NCBI RefSeq assembly: GCF_001730295.1
Contig: NZ_MIKA01000023.1
Span: forward strand, 124,001-188,000
Length of the DNA: 64,000 nucleotides
DNA from: Enterococcus plantarum
GTDB taxonomy: Bacteria > Bacillota > Bacilli > Lactobacillales > Enterococcaceae
Reading direction: 5' to 3'
How positions within the stretch are numbered: the first letter of the stretch is position 1; each line of letters begins with the position of its first letter. Both the position numbers and the translations under genes were made by a program. The notes beneath the pieces are model-generated. The model ran no database searches, had not been told where the DNA came from, and saw only the letters and a list, made by a program, of their open reading frames with translations. Shown piece by piece: positions 25,504 through 35,037 of this stretch.

Positions 25504-25812
25504 TTTGATTCCTCCTCGTATAAAAGCGTAGCGGGCTCGTCCAGTCTCGATAGAAAAAGAGGAAAAAGAGATTGAGACGCTTTTTGTCTCACTCTATTTT
25601 TATCTTTTTTCCAAGAGACTAGCCCGCGAAGCTAGATATGGTAACAACGTTCCGCTTTGCTTCACCTTGTACTTTTTAACATCAGTTTACTTCGTTCGCT
25701 GTGTTTCAAACAAATCGCTTAAACCTTTAGAAAATCAGGAAACTGCCATTGAAACGTTCTTTGTTTCACTGACGATTTGTCTATTTTCATAAGGAGTGAT
25801 TTGTATAGCTAG
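25504..25812 (-). repeat. Long imperfect hairpin within the cut operon
   Basis: This 309-bp gap is the only large one in the operon. At 25527-25634 outer arms TAGCGGGCT / AGCCCGCGAAGCTA enclose AGTCTC / GAGACT, then purine/pyrimidine-rich arms, then GAGAC / GTCTC, making a hairpin of about 105 nt. A second inverted repeat ACAAATCG / CGATTTGT spans 25709-25780. GCTAGATATGGTAAC (25631) resembles GCTAGCTATGTTAAAAC at the end of eutJ (25808). I see no coding frame. Confidence 0.7.
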
Positions 25813-26652
25813 CTATGTTAAAACTTGATTGGTACAGCTTACGGCAATTCCTAAGGGCGTCACAAACATTGGATTCGAAGGTTTGTACGTTGGAATTCCT
25901 GTCACTTTTTCAATGATTGTTTCAATATTTTTGAGACAAGCAGTGCCACCGACTAAATAGATTCCTTCAACATGGTATCCTTGTGTTTGCTGGATGATAA
26001 TAGAAGAAATTTTCTCAATGACTGGTTTTAAACTAGGTAACAGCTCATCGTGATTCTTTTCATTTCGCTTGTATGTTTCAGCCGCTTCGAATGGAAACTT
26101 ATAAGCCCCAGCAATCACTAAAGATAAATGTGTACCGCCTGTCGCCTCATCCGCTACTTTGACCACTTGTCCATTTTCTACAATTGAAATTCCGGTTGTT
26201 CCACCACCGATGTCTACAACTGCGCCATCTGTTATGTTCAATAATTGATTTGCAGCTGTTGGTTCATCCAACAAGTTTGTCAATTCAAACCCTGCGCTTT
26301 GTATCACATTTTTGATTGCTCCACCATCTAATTCATCTGTACCAGGGGGCAATGAGGCTGCGGCATAAACTAATTCTGTCTCTAATTTTCGTTCTACTTC
26401 TTCTTTAAGCTCTCTAACCAGTTCAACTGCCCCAATGTAATCCACGACCATACCATCACGCACAACATCCGCATATCGATAAGCACCTGCTACCGGTTTA
26501 TAGTTTTCATCTAAAACAGCTAACACCACACAGGCTGTCCCTAAATCAATGCCAGTATAATAGGTTTTCGAATCATGTCTTTTGGGCTTTTTTATGACTT
26601 TTTCAAACTCCGTAACAAATTGATTACACGCTTTCATTGATTGTCTTTTCAT
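25813..26652 (-). CDS. eutJ: EutJ-like Hsp70-fold chaperone/reactivation protein
   Basis: This 279-aa ASKHA-family ATPase has the phosphate-1 motif YTGIDLGTACVVLAV, the phosphate-2 motif AVVDIGGGTTGISI and the adenosine motif IYLVGGTACLKNIE. EutJ homologues are thought to assist or protect the signature enzyme. In a glycyl-radical compartment the client is unknown. The start at 26652 follows AGGAG and overlaps the upstream EutT-like gene by 29 bp. It is the last gene before the long hairpin gap. Confidence 0.94.
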   Translation of the reverse strand: MKRQSMKACNQFVTEFEKVIKKPKRHDSKTYYTGIDLGTACVVLAVLDENYKPVAGAYRYADVVRDGMVVDYIGAVELVRELKEEVERKLETELVYAAASLPPGTDELDGGAIKNVIQSAGFELTNLLDEPTAANQLLNITDGAVVDIGGGTTGISIVENGQVVKVADEATGGTHLSLVIAGAYKFPFEAAETYKRNEKNHDELLPSLKPVIEKISSIIIQQTQGYHVEGIYLVGGTACLKNIETIIEKVTGIPTYKPSNPMFVTPLGIAVSCTNQVLT

Positions 26653-27187
26653 CTGTTTCTCCTACTAATTGTTTCTTTAGTTCAATGATTGTTTGACTCG
26701 CTTTTATAAGTAACTGACTATATTGGGGATAGTCAACTTGAATCAGATGGATAATACCATAAACTTTCTTTAATTTGATCAATAACAATCCTTGCTCACT
26801 AAAAATATGGACCGTTTCCAATCGAAAATCTTCTATTTCTTTTAAAATAGGTTCGCTATCAGAACTGTCTTTCCCTAAAGAAAGCATCAGTATTTTTTCT
26901 AAGTCGATGATTTTTTGACTGACACTCAATTGCTGTTTCATCGCTATTAAAGCCGCTTCTAAGAGTTCAGAGGATAGTACTTCTTTATAGCCATTTAATG
27001 ACGTTAATGATTGTTTGGCTGCCTCCGTATTCTCTTTCCATTCAGCTTCTGAGACAATTCGAATTTTTTTATCCAAAAGAAATTGCTTTGCTCCAGGTGT
27101 TAATCGTACTTGATCCTTTAAACAAAATTGCGTAAATGCCTCTTTTTGATATGTTGTTCTGAGTTCATGTTCCGTCACAAAGTGCAT
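26624..27187 (-). CDS. EutT-like protein of 187 aa, without visible adenosyltransferase Cys motif
   Basis: The N terminus (VTEHELRTTYQKEAFTQF and LTPGAKQFLLDKKIRIV) matches the segment shared by EutT and EutQ, and the helical remainder (about 60-180) resembles the cobalamin adenosyltransferase four-helix bundle. The zinc/iron-binding Cys cluster of true EutT is absent, as the protein has a single Cys (in FCLKDQV). It shares its first base with the last of the alcohol dehydrogenase gene and overlaps eutJ. The compartment's signature enzyme is B12-independent, so an adenosyltransferase role is not expected. A structural or assembly role is an inference. Confidence 0.75.
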   Translation of the reverse strand: MHFVTEHELRTTYQKEAFTQFCLKDQVRLTPGAKQFLLDKKIRIVSEAEWKENTEAAKQSLTSLNGYKEVLSSELLEAALIAMKQQLSVSQKIIDLEKILMLSLGKDSSDSEPILKEIEDFRLETVHIFSEQGLLLIKLKKVYGIIHLIQVDYPQYSQLLIKASQTIIELKKQLVGETDEKTINESV

Positions 27188-28329
27188 TAGTAACCACCTC
27201 TTAACAACCTCTTATATAATTGTTCTAACTCTTGGAGACTTGGTTTTCTTGGATTGGTGATCGTACATTTATCGTCCATTGCTTTTACTGCCATTTCCGG
27301 GATTGCCGCTAAAAATTCCTCTGAATCAATGCCATGATCCGTTATCAATGGTGATATTTCTAATTGTTTCAATTGTCGATTCACACCGTTGATCATGGCA
27401 TGAACGGTAGCTTTAGCAGTTCCGGCTTGAAATCCTAAGCTTTTCGCAATTCTTTGATAAGTAACTAAACTAGGAATTTCCTTTTCTAATTCTAAACCAG
27501 CGTTGTATCGAATGACGTGAGGCAGTAACAGAGCATTTGCTCGACCATGTGGGATATGAAACTGGCCGCCTAGCGCATGTGCTAAACTATGACAAATTCC
27601 CAGTGATGCTTCACTAAACGCAATACCAGCCAAACAAGATGCATTGTGAACTTGTTCTCGAAGAGCTAGGTTTTCTCCATCATTGACGACAGGAACTAAG
27701 TCCTTCCAAATCATTTGTAAGGCTTTTTCACTAGCCGCATCTGTAAAATCAGTCGCATCTGTTGACGCTAATGCTTCCATACAGTGAGTAAATACATCAA
27801 AGCCTGTGTCTGTCGTAACATCCTTAGGCACACTAACCGTCAATACTGGATCTAGGATTGCTAGATCGGGCACCATTTGCTCATCAACTAGCGCGTATTT
27901 ACTATGATTTTGTGGATCAGAAATGACTGCAAAAGACGTTACTTCACTACCGGTACCACTTGTAGTCGGGATACAAATAAGTTGTACTGAGGCATCCTTT
28001 TCAGCAGTTCGATACATATGACGAATCACTTTCGCCGCATCCATCGCTGAACCACCACCTAACGCAATGATCCCGTCAGGACTTAGATTAATAGCTGCTA
28101 ATAAGCCTTTGGTCACAACGTCAATTGTTGGATCAGGTATAATTTCTGAAAAAATGGTACAGCCAATATTCTTATCTTTTAACAACTGTTCTATTTTGGG
28201 GGCTAAACCATTTTCTAACATGAATGGATCACAAATAATCAAAACACTTTTGAGGGATAGTGTTTGAATCGTTGACAATGCATCAATCCCTGTAATGATT
28301 TTTGTACCCATTTTAAACTGTTTTAACAT
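27187..28329 (-). CDS. Iron-dependent alcohol dehydrogenase of the compartment (EutG/PduQ-like)
   Basis: This 380-aa family III alcohol dehydrogenase has the NAD-binding GGGSAMDAAKVIRHM, the TSGTGSEVTSFAVI segment, and metal-ligand motifs DVFTHCMEAL, ICHSLAHALGGQFHIPHG. It reduces acetaldehyde to ethanol and regenerates NAD+ for the aldehyde dehydrogenase. It lies between the EutP-like gene (2-bp gap) and the EutT-like gene (1-bp overlap). Confidence 0.95.
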   Translation of the reverse strand: MLKQFKMGTKIITGIDALSTIQTLSLKSVLIICDPFMLENGLAPKIEQLLKDKNIGCTIFSEIIPDPTIDVVTKGLLAAINLSPDGIIALGGGSAMDAAKVIRHMYRTAEKDASVQLICIPTTSGTGSEVTSFAVISDPQNHSKYALVDEQMVPDLAILDPVLTVSVPKDVTTDTGFDVFTHCMEALASTDATDFTDAASEKALQMIWKDLVPVVNDGENLALREQVHNASCLAGIAFSEASLGICHSLAHALGGQFHIPHGRANALLLPHVIRYNAGLELEKEIPSLVTYQRIAKSLGFQAGTAKATVHAMINGVNRQLKQLEISPLITDHGIDSEEFLAAIPEMAVKAMDDKCTITNPRKPSLQELEQLYKRLLRGGY

Positions 28330-28331
28330 TT

Positions 28332-28775
28332 TCAGTCCTCCTTTCCGCTAATTTCTTCGACAAACGTCTCTATTTCTTCTTGATTTAAATGGAGGAAAAA
28401 CTGCTGATTCGTACACCCGATTTCTTCCAATATTTTTTCAGCAGTTCCTCGTTCCTCCAATTTGTTTTCGTTCGTTTCATAGAGTGCAACACCTATGACA
28501 GGCACTCTTAGCACATAAGCAAAGTTAGGTGGATACGTCTTTTTTATACTTGGAATTGGAACTAAAAAGAGCGCTTTGCTTGCTTTTTGCTGTAGCGAAA
28601 TAATATGTTTGTGCATCCACGGGCTTTCCAGATAAGCACTTGGAACAATAATCGTTTCATCCGTAAAAGAGATATTTGCGACTTTGCGAATCGGCTGATT
28701 AGGTTGTTCAATGGCTTCAGCAATCAGAATATTATGTTTTTGATTAGGTCCAATAATGAGAATTCGTTTTTTCAT
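28332..28775 (-). CDS. EutP/PduV-like protein lacking a P-loop
   Basis: This 147-aa protein has the length and layout of EutP/PduV small GTPases. It starts KKRILIIGPNQKHNILIAEA, where active members have GPxGxGKTTL, so the Lys-Thr/Ser that bind phosphate are missing (NQKHN instead). Later segments IVPSAYLESPWMHKHIISL and PPNFAYVLRVPVIGVALY correspond to the switch II and G4 region, also without a clear NKxD. It is probably a non-GTP-binding relative. It overlaps the shell gene before it by 4 bp. Confidence 0.75.
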   Translation of the reverse strand: MKKRILIIGPNQKHNILIAEAIEQPNQPIRKVANISFTDETIIVPSAYLESPWMHKHIISLQQKASKALFLVPIPSIKKTYPPNFAYVLRVPVIGVALYETNENKLEERGTAEKILEEIGCTNQQFFLHLNQEEIETFVEEISGKED

Positions 28776-29116
28776 GTTTTACTCACTGAAACAATGTCAT
28801 AATTCAATTTTTCTTTCAAAATTGTGACAACGGCTTTTAAAGCGACTTCCACACTTTGAACATCTCCACTAAGCAAAACAGATCCCGTAAATCGATCCAA
28901 AAATCCAACCTCAACGCCAGCGCTTTTCCCAGCAACATCAGCGGCAATAATTGCTGCTTCCACTGGTGAAATCGTTAAAATGCCAATCGCCCCTTGCGCA
29001 TCAATCCCTAATGATTCATAGATTTCTGGAATTGGTGATGCAATAACATGTGCTAGTGTTACTTGTTTTCCAGGCACTGACTCTTCAATCACTCGTTTAG
29101 GCGCATTCTCTTCCAT
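28772..29116 (-). CDS. Circularly permuted BMC-H shell protein (EutS/PduU-like)
   Basis: This 114-aa protein begins with a strand and linker (RVIEESVPGKQVTLAHVIAS) characteristic of EutS/PduU permuted BMC domains, followed by GAIGILTISPVEAAIIAADV and the GDVQSVEVALKAVV helix. EutS/PduU hexamers often have a beta-barrel plug over the pore. It lies between the cutD gene (15-bp gap) and the EutP-like gene (4-bp overlap). Confidence 0.92.
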   Translation of the reverse strand: MEENAPKRVIEESVPGKQVTLAHVIASPIPEIYESLGIDAQGAIGILTISPVEAAIIAADVAGKSAGVEVGFLDRFTGSVLLSGDVQSVEVALKAVVTILKEKLNYDIVSVSKT

Positions 29117-29131
29117 ACTACGACATCCTTT

Positions 29132-30082
29132 CTAATGACGGACAACTCGAACAGGAAATGCATACTCTTTGATCCAGCCTTCAATACGATCTAAGTCAGT
29201 CTCTGAAAGAGAAGGATCACCCTCTACTGGATAGTCCATCCCCAATTGTCCATATTTATTCACACCCAATTTATGATAGGGTAATAAATCAATCCCTAAA
29301 AAATTGGGATACTCTTTGTATGGAAGTAAAAAATCAATGATTTGTTTAATTTCCTCATAGCTATCGTTAATCATTTTTAGCATTGGCATCCGAATCTGAA
29401 CTTGGTAGCCAGCTTTTAACACTTCTTGTAGGTTTTCTAAAATTTTTTCATTGCTGATCCCCGTTAACTCATTGTGTCGAACAGGGTCCATATGTTTCAA
29501 ATCAAATAAAAACAAATTGATATATTCAGCCATTTGCATTAAGCGATCCATTCGGGAATGACCGCATGTCTCAACAGCGGTATTGATACCATCAGCGCGA
29601 CATGCCTTTAGTAAGGCTAAAGCCGCTTCTGGTTGTGCTGTACATTCGCCACCACTGAGTGTTACACCGCCGCCTGATTGTTCATAAAATGCATCGTCTT
29701 CATGAATGACTTCCATCAATTCAGAAATGGTTTTGATTTCACCCGTAATATTTAGAGCAGCCATTGGACAAACATCCGCGCACGCGCGACAGCCATTACA
29801 GGCAATATCGCGACGTACTTGATGATGATCATTCTCGTCCATATAATGAATCCCCATCGGACAAACCTCTACACACGCACGACAATCACTACAAACGCTC
29901 TCTTTATACATTACTTGAAATTTGCGTTCAAGCCCTTCTGGATTGGCACACCATTGGCAACGCAATGGACAGCCTTTGAAGAACACAATCGTACGAATAC
30001 CTGGTCCATCATATAAACTATATTTTTGTACATTAAAAATCATCGCTTGTCGTTCAATTGTCGTTGCGTTTTGGGTCATCAT
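29132..30082 (-). CDS. cutD: Choline TMA-lyase activating enzyme CutD (radical SAM)
   Basis: This 316-aa glycyl-radical-enzyme activase has the radical SAM motif FFKGCPLRCQWCANPEG (CxxxCxxC, about residues 37-44) followed by two ferredoxin-like [4Fe-4S] clusters, CSDCRACVEVCPMG and CNGCRACADVCPMA, and the SAM-binding SGGECTAQPE. It installs the glycyl radical on CutC. It lies 16 bp after cutC, and the conserved cutC-cutD adjacency supports the name. It acts in the cytosol or on encapsulated CutC. Confidence 0.96.
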   Translation of the reverse strand: MMTQNATTIERQAMIFNVQKYSLYDGPGIRTIVFFKGCPLRCQWCANPEGLERKFQVMYKESVCSDCRACVEVCPMGIHYMDENDHHQVRRDIACNGCRACADVCPMAALNITGEIKTISELMEVIHEDDAFYEQSGGGVTLSGGECTAQPEAALALLKACRADGINTAVETCGHSRMDRLMQMAEYINLFLFDLKHMDPVRHNELTGISNEKILENLQEVLKAGYQVQIRMPMLKMINDSYEEIKQIIDFLLPYKEYPNFLGIDLLPYHKLGVNKYGQLGMDYPVEGDPSLSETDLDRIEGWIKEYAFPVRVVRH

Positions 30083-30098
30083 TTTTCATCTCCTGCTC

Positions 30099-32639
30099 TT
30101 AAAACTTCGTTAACATTGTTCGGCTGATGATTTCATCTTGAACATCCTGACATAATTCAACAAAGAAGGCACTATATCCTGCTACTCTAACGATTAAATC
30201 ACGGTATTGTTCAGGGTGTCTTTGCGCTTCTAACAATGTTTCATTGTCTAAATAGTTAAACTGCATTTCACCATTGCCTAAAATGCTGGCTGTTTTTAAC
30301 AGCGTAATCAAACTTTCTTCGCCTTCTGGTGTATCCAATAATCCGTTCATAATCTTGAAATTATGCACCATTCCCATGTTCATCGTATCGTTTGCCATTT
30401 TGGAAATAGATTTCACGATAGCAGTTGGGCCTTTAAAATCAGCTCCTTGCGATGGGCTAATACCATCTGACAATGGAATCCATGCTTTTCGTCCATTTGC
30501 CGAAGCACCTGTCATTTGACCAAGTGGCGTATTATTTGAAATCGATAATGTCCCGTGACATAGCTCTGAATATAACGTTTTATATTGACGGTGTTCTGCT
30601 TCGGTAAAGTGGATCAACTCTGCCGCAATTAAATCGGCATAATCATCGTCGTTCCCATATTTTGGTGCATTTAAACAATCCGTACGAATTTGCTCATAGC
30701 CAACAAAGTCAGCTTTTAATGCGCGATTTAATTCTTCTAATGTGTATTTTTTTTCATCGAAAACGAGTTTTTTGATTGCTGCCATTGAGTCTGCATACGT
30801 AGCTAAACCTGACCAAACAACTCCTGGTCCAAAGTTATACATTGCTCCGCCACTTGAAACGTCTTTACCACTTTCCATACAGCCCTCATACATCAATGAC
30901 ATTAATGGTTTCGGTGCTAAATCACGATGGACTCGTTGTGTAATGACCGTTGCAACTGATGACCATTTCGTAATATATTTGATTTGTTCTTTAACGGCTT
31001 CTTCAAATTGCTCATATGTTTTAAATTGAGCAATATCACCCAGGTCTGGACAAACTTCTTTGCCATACCATAGAGGAACGCCGCGATTCAAGACTAGTTC
31101 GATACAAATCGGCCATTGCGTGTAAGCAGTTGAAGTCCATTGGTACAAACGACCTGCTTTTTGAGGTTCAACACATCCCATTAAGCAATAATCACGTGCA
31201 TCTTCGATCGATACCCCTTTTGCCAACATCATTTTGATATGAGTATCGTCAAAGTGACAAGCTGGGAAACCAATCCCGGCACGTACCACCTCTACAATTT
31301 TTTTCAAGTACTCTCTTGGTGAGCGGTTATGGATCCGACAAGCTAATGATGGCTGATAAACTTTTACATGACGAACTGCATCCATTAATAGATACGTTAA
31401 TTCATTGGTTGCGTCATGCCCTTCACGTGTCACACCACCAACACACATATTTACGAACGGTTGGTAACCAGCAAAGAATTTAGAACCTCCTTCACTTGTG
31501 ATCCACATCATTTCAGACATTTTAATCAGCATGCAACCTGCTAATTCGAACGCTTCAAATTCATTCATTTTTCCTTTTTCTAAATCATTTTTGAAAAATG
31601 GATACATGTATTGATCCACCCGTCCAATTGACATACCCGTTTGGTTTTCTTCCACTACTAGTAAAGATTCAATCGTCCAGACCGCTTGAATCGCTTCCCA
31701 GAATGTTTCAGGTTTATGTGCTGGTACTTTTGCATTGATTTCAGAAATTTTTTGCAATTCTGCTTTTCGTTTTGGATTCGTTTCTTTTTGAGCCAATTGA
31801 GCAGCGTATTCAGACATCCGACGTGCGTAAATCATGACCCCTTCTGTCGTATCAATCAATGATTTATAAAAATAGATCTTTTGAATGTCATCGGGATTTT
31901 CGTAGTTTAGTGTTTCTAAATGTTCTTTGGCTTCTTTTTGAATATCCAACATGCCTTTTTTCATTAAAATGACATCATATCCAGGATTGGAGTCACCACC
32001 GCCATTTAACTGGTGATAAGAACAGTCGGAAACAAAAGACTCTCCTGATAATTCCCAAACACCTGCTTCACGGAATTGGTCCTCACAATATTCATCAATT
32101 GATTTCCCTTTCCAAAACGGAAACAGTTCTTCACGCATAATTTTTTTGTCTTCATCTGAAATAAAGAACGGATCTTGCGGACGACTTGAAATTGTTTCAA
32201 TTTCTTCTTCCATCCAACGCCAAGCAATATCAGGTGAAAAGGCACCGGCACGTGGTGCGCCGTTTGGTGCGCCTACGATCAACTCATTATCTTGGATAAC
32301 AAGTGGTGCTGTTTCACAGCAACGTTTAAATGATTTTGCTCTTAAAACATTTTTGGGCATTCCTGGATTTTCTTTTGCGAGTTCAGTGATCACTCTCGCA
32401 CGATGTGTTGTGATTGTAGGAATTTGTGTTAGGTAATTTTTCTTTAAAGCATCTAAACGAGTTGTGATCCCATTTGGAATAGTAGAATCATTATCTGCTG
32501 CAAACCCGCCGCTGGTTGAGCTAGTACTTGTTGTATCATCTGCGACCGTTGCAAACATCTTCATTAAGGCAGTACGTTCTTCTGAACTTAACTCTTTTGT
32601 CGCTTCGGCTAATTTTGCCGAAAATTCTTTAATATCCAT
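30099..32639 (-). CDS. cutC: Choline trimethylamine-lyase CutC (glycyl radical enzyme)
   Basis: At 846 aa this matches the short CutC class (Desulfovibrio type), and the functional residues fall at the published numbers: Tyr208, Asp216, Cys489 and Glu491 in GCVEPQ, Thr502, Tyr506, and the radical Gly821 in RVAGYSAFF. It cleaves choline to trimethylamine and acetaldehyde. The first 35 residues ([20 protein letters not shown] and on) form an amphipathic helix followed by a Thr/Ser-rich linker, a probable encapsulation peptide. These exact positions make confusion with glycerol or propanediol dehydratases very unlikely. It lies between the Cys-less ALDH and cutD. Confidence 0.98.
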   Translation of the reverse strand: MDIKEFSAKLAEATKELSSEERTALMKMFATVADDTTSTSSTSGGFAADNDSTIPNGITTRLDALKKNYLTQIPTITTHRARVITELAKENPGMPKNVLRAKSFKRCCETAPLVIQDNELIVGAPNGAPRAGAFSPDIAWRWMEEEIETISSRPQDPFFISDEDKKIMREELFPFWKGKSIDEYCEDQFREAGVWELSGESFVSDCSYHQLNGGGDSNPGYDVILMKKGMLDIQKEAKEHLETLNYENPDDIQKIYFYKSLIDTTEGVMIYARRMSEYAAQLAQKETNPKRKAELQKISEINAKVPAHKPETFWEAIQAVWTIESLLVVEENQTGMSIGRVDQYMYPFFKNDLEKGKMNEFEAFELAGCMLIKMSEMMWITSEGGSKFFAGYQPFVNMCVGGVTREGHDATNELTYLLMDAVRHVKVYQPSLACRIHNRSPREYLKKIVEVVRAGIGFPACHFDDTHIKMMLAKGVSIEDARDYCLMGCVEPQKAGRLYQWTSTAYTQWPICIELVLNRGVPLWYGKEVCPDLGDIAQFKTYEQFEEAVKEQIKYITKWSSVATVITQRVHRDLAPKPLMSLMYEGCMESGKDVSSGGAMYNFGPGVVWSGLATYADSMAAIKKLVFDEKKYTLEELNRALKADFVGYEQIRTDCLNAPKYGNDDDYADLIAAELIHFTEAEHRQYKTLYSELCHGTLSISNNTPLGQMTGASANGRKAWIPLSDGISPSQGADFKGPTAIVKSISKMANDTMNMGMVHNFKIMNGLLDTPEGEESLITLLKTASILGNGEMQFNYLDNETLLEAQRHPEQYRDLIVRVAGYSAFFVELCQDVQDEIISRTMLTKF

Positions 32640-32664
32640 TTTTATTCCCTCACTTTACAACAAT

Positions 32665-34101
32665 TTATTTTTCCATTATTTTTTTTAAGATTTTTTCTAA
32701 CGCTTCTGTCTCTAAGTTTACGTCTGGTTCATTTGTTCTATCTTCAATAATTCCATCAAGTGGGTAGCTGATTTCTCGAATATATGTTAAATCTTTAGCC
32801 GTAATATTTTTTGCACTGATCCCTTTACCCGTTGTAAAACCACCCAGAATAACTGATACAGGTAAAGTTGATTCCAATCCCATACTTGCCCTAGTCGCCG
32901 CCGCATTCACTATCATACGACCAACAGGTTTCTTTAAGGCAAATTCTTTCAGCACTGACTTATTATGAGAATGGATCGCTAACGTATGCCCATTATTTTT
33001 TTCCTTCAATAACCGAATCGATTTTTCGCAAGCATGCATCCAATCCGGTTCTAAATAAAAGGCTAAAACTGGACACTTCATTTCATTAGCAAAAGGGTCT
33101 TCGTCGTGTATATACTGTTGCTCCGAAACCAATAGTTTTGTTGTGGGTGCTACATTTATTTTTGCTTCTTTGGCTAGCCAAAGGGCATCTTTGCCAATAC
33201 ACAAAGGATTTATTTGATTATTTTTTGGCTGTAACAATGCTAGCAAATGCGCTTCTTCTTCTTTTAATAAAAAATGTGCACCATACTGCTGTAACAATTC
33301 TTTCACTTCAGATGCGATGACACCTTCGGCAATTAAATACTGTTCTGCTGCAGGTAATAATCCACAATCATAGGAACGACTCTCTATGATTGCTTTGACA
33401 GCTTGTGTTAGGTTTGCTGAACGTTCGATAAAAACAGGTATAGCACCCGATCCGCCATAAATGACCGGCTGTTGGTAATTGGCTGCGTTGATATAGTTTT
33501 GATTACCAATAGCTAAAATCATTGAACTATGCGGACTCGTTAATAATTCCTTTACTCCATTTTCTGTAATAGAACTGAGGCATGCCAAACATCCTTTTGG
33601 TAACCCATTTTGTTCACAAATCTCTCTGACCTTTTGAAAAACGAGCTGTGTTGTTTTTTGAGACTTCGCATGTGGCATAAGTATCATTGCATTCCCTGAT
33701 TTTATTCCAATCGTTAAACTGTAGAGCGTATTTAAGGTCGCGCTTTCGGCTGGTAATAGAACTGGGATCACCCCTAATGGGACCCCGACTTGTAGAATAT
33801 TCCCCGCTGAATCTTCTACACTATTTCCAACACAAACCTGCTGATCCAACTCTTTAGATAACGCTCTCATAAATTCAACGATCAATCGTTCTTTATCGTT
33901 GTAATTCCCCATACCGGTTTCTTCTATTTCGCTTGCCAAAAATCGACTAATGTCAGGTTCAATCTCTTTAAGAAGTTGATTGACGATTTTATCAAGATTT
34001 TTTTGCTCATATTCTTTTATTAGCTGTTGTGCATCACGAGCTGTTTCAGCTAAAATTCGTGCTTCTTGGATGGATAGCAAATCTTCATCTACGTAGTGCA
34101 T
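32665..34101 (-). CDS. Aldehyde dehydrogenase-like pseudoenzyme (catalytic Cys replaced by Pro)
   Basis: This 478-aa protein aligns along its length with the acetaldehyde dehydrogenase at 22288-23790. Where that enzyme has FDNGTICASEQS, this one has YDCGLLPAAEQY, so the nucleophile is Pro250. The oxyanion-hole segment IPSTNPTST becomes LLPAESATLN, so that Asn is also lost. A Cys at 246 is four residues off and unlikely to replace it. The N-terminal helix (DEDLLSIQEARILAETARDA) resembles an encapsulation peptide. A scaffold or regulatory role within the compartment core is plausible, by inference. It abuts the shell gene at 34102 with no gap. Confidence 0.9.
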   Translation of the reverse strand: MHYVDEDLLSIQEARILAETARDAQQLIKEYEQKNLDKIVNQLLKEIEPDISRFLASEIEETGMGNYNDKERLIVEFMRALSKELDQQVCVGNSVEDSAGNILQVGVPLGVIPVLLPAESATLNTLYSLTIGIKSGNAMILMPHAKSQKTTQLVFQKVREICEQNGLPKGCLACLSSITENGVKELLTSPHSSMILAIGNQNYINAANYQQPVIYGGSGAIPVFIERSANLTQAVKAIIESRSYDCGLLPAAEQYLIAEGVIASEVKELLQQYGAHFLLKEEEAHLLALLQPKNNQINPLCIGKDALWLAKEAKINVAPTTKLLVSEQQYIHDEDPFANEMKCPVLAFYLEPDWMHACEKSIRLLKEKNNGHTLAIHSHNKSVLKEFALKKPVGRMIVNAAATRASMGLESTLPVSVILGGFTTGKGISAKNITAKDLTYIREISYPLDGIIEDRTNEPDVNLETEALEKILKKIMEK

Positions 34102-34425
34102 CTATCCTGCATCTCCCTCCTCAATCGGTAAAAGATTACTTAATTGATAACGATCGATCATTTTATTTAAATCCCCATGAGGGCTTGCAATCACAACTGA
34201 GCTGTAGACTTTCGCCCCTAATTTCTCGACAGCTGTAATCCCCGCTTCAACAGCGGACTGACATGCCGAAACATCTCCTTGCACAATGACAGAAATGTAT
34301 CCTGAGGCAACATTTTCATACCCAACCAACTCAACATTTGCAGCCTTGCACATTGCGTCACAAGCTTCTAGCACAAACACTAAGCCAAATGTTTCAATTG
34401 CACCAATTGCTTCATACGTCTTCAC
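34102..34425 (-). CDS. BMC-H shell protein
   Basis: A 107-aa single BMC domain (AIGAIETFGLVFVLEACDAM, VASGYISVIVQGDVSACQSA) with an extended C-terminal tail of about 15 residues. The pore region reads ASGY rather than GGGI, so its pore should differ from that of the bookend shell proteins. A hexameric facet tile. Stop and start of the next gene abut. It lies 17 bp after the preceding shell gene. Confidence 0.94.
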   Translation of the reverse strand: MKTYEAIGAIETFGLVFVLEACDAMCKAANVELVGYENVASGYISVIVQGDVSACQSAVEAGITAVEKLGAKVYSSVVIASPHGDLNKMIDRYQLSNLLPIEEGDAG

Positions 34426-34442
34426 TTCTCTTCCTCCTTATA

Positions 34443-34739
34443 CTAGCTATCTATATCATGAACTGAAACAATATCACCGACATATGAAATTGGTCGAGGC
34501 ATCACATTGTATGCTGTTAAATTGCCAATCTCCTCCGCCGCCTTAGCTCCTGCTGCAACAGAGGCTTCAACAGCCGCTATATCTCCTTTGATCATGATTG
34601 TAACTAAAGTAGAGCCAATATTTTCATAAGAAATCAGTTCGACATTGGCAGCTTTTAACATCTCATCAGCAGCTTTTAATGCTGGAACAAGTCCAATCGT
34701 TTCAACTAATCCTAACGCCTCTTCGCCACGATATCTCAA
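34443..34739 (-). CDS. BMC-H shell protein
   Basis: A 98-aa BMC domain (EALGLVETIGLVPALKAADE, ENIGSTLVTIMIKGDIAAVE) with a pore segment NIGST. Hexameric facet tile of the cut compartment. It follows the 94-aa unknown gene by 12 bp. AAGGAGG precedes the start. Confidence 0.95.
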   Translation of the reverse strand: MRYRGEEALGLVETIGLVPALKAADEMLKAANVELISYENIGSTLVTIMIKGDIAAVEASVAAGAKAAEEIGNLTAYNVMPRPISYVGDIVSVHDIDS

Positions 34740-34751
34740 TGCATTCCCTCC

Positions 34752-35036
34752 TTATACTGAACGATATTTTTTATCGACATATTTATCAACGGTTGTCATA
34801 CCATCGTTTGTAATTTTGTAATAAATAACCAATTTGTCATTGTTATCTAAATCATAGCTCGTTAATTCGACTAACCCATTGGCCTCCAAAGCCATCATAT
34901 GTTCTAAATACAATTTCTCATTAAACTGTTTTTCATGCCCATATTGTGCTTTTAGTTTCTCCATGATTTGGGTAACATCTACCTCTTTTTGATCATACAT
35001 TTGATTTAAAACAGCCGTTCTACTAGGCAAAAGCAT
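34752..35036 (-). CDS. Unknown 94-aa protein with winged-helix-like pattern
   Basis: I do not recognise a named family. The sequence (MLLPSRTAVLNQMYDQKEVD, then a helix and YKITNDGMTTVDKYVDKKYR) has an alternating helix-strand pattern compatible with a small winged-helix domain, the kind seen in PadR-like proteins, but no helix-turn-helix motif is certain. It starts 1 bp after the DMT permease stop, so it belongs to the cut operon. Confidence 0.7.
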   Translation of the reverse strand: MLLPSRTAVLNQMYDQKEVDVTQIMEKLKAQYGHEKQFNEKLYLEHMMALEANGLVELTSYDLDNNDKLVIYYKITNDGMTTVDKYVDKKYRSV

Positions 35037-35037
35037 C

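Noticed and set aside
30099-32639. Glycerol or propanediol dehydratase of the glycyl radical family
   Set aside because: The residues at 208, 216, 489, 491, 502, 506 and 821 match CutC, and cutD follows.
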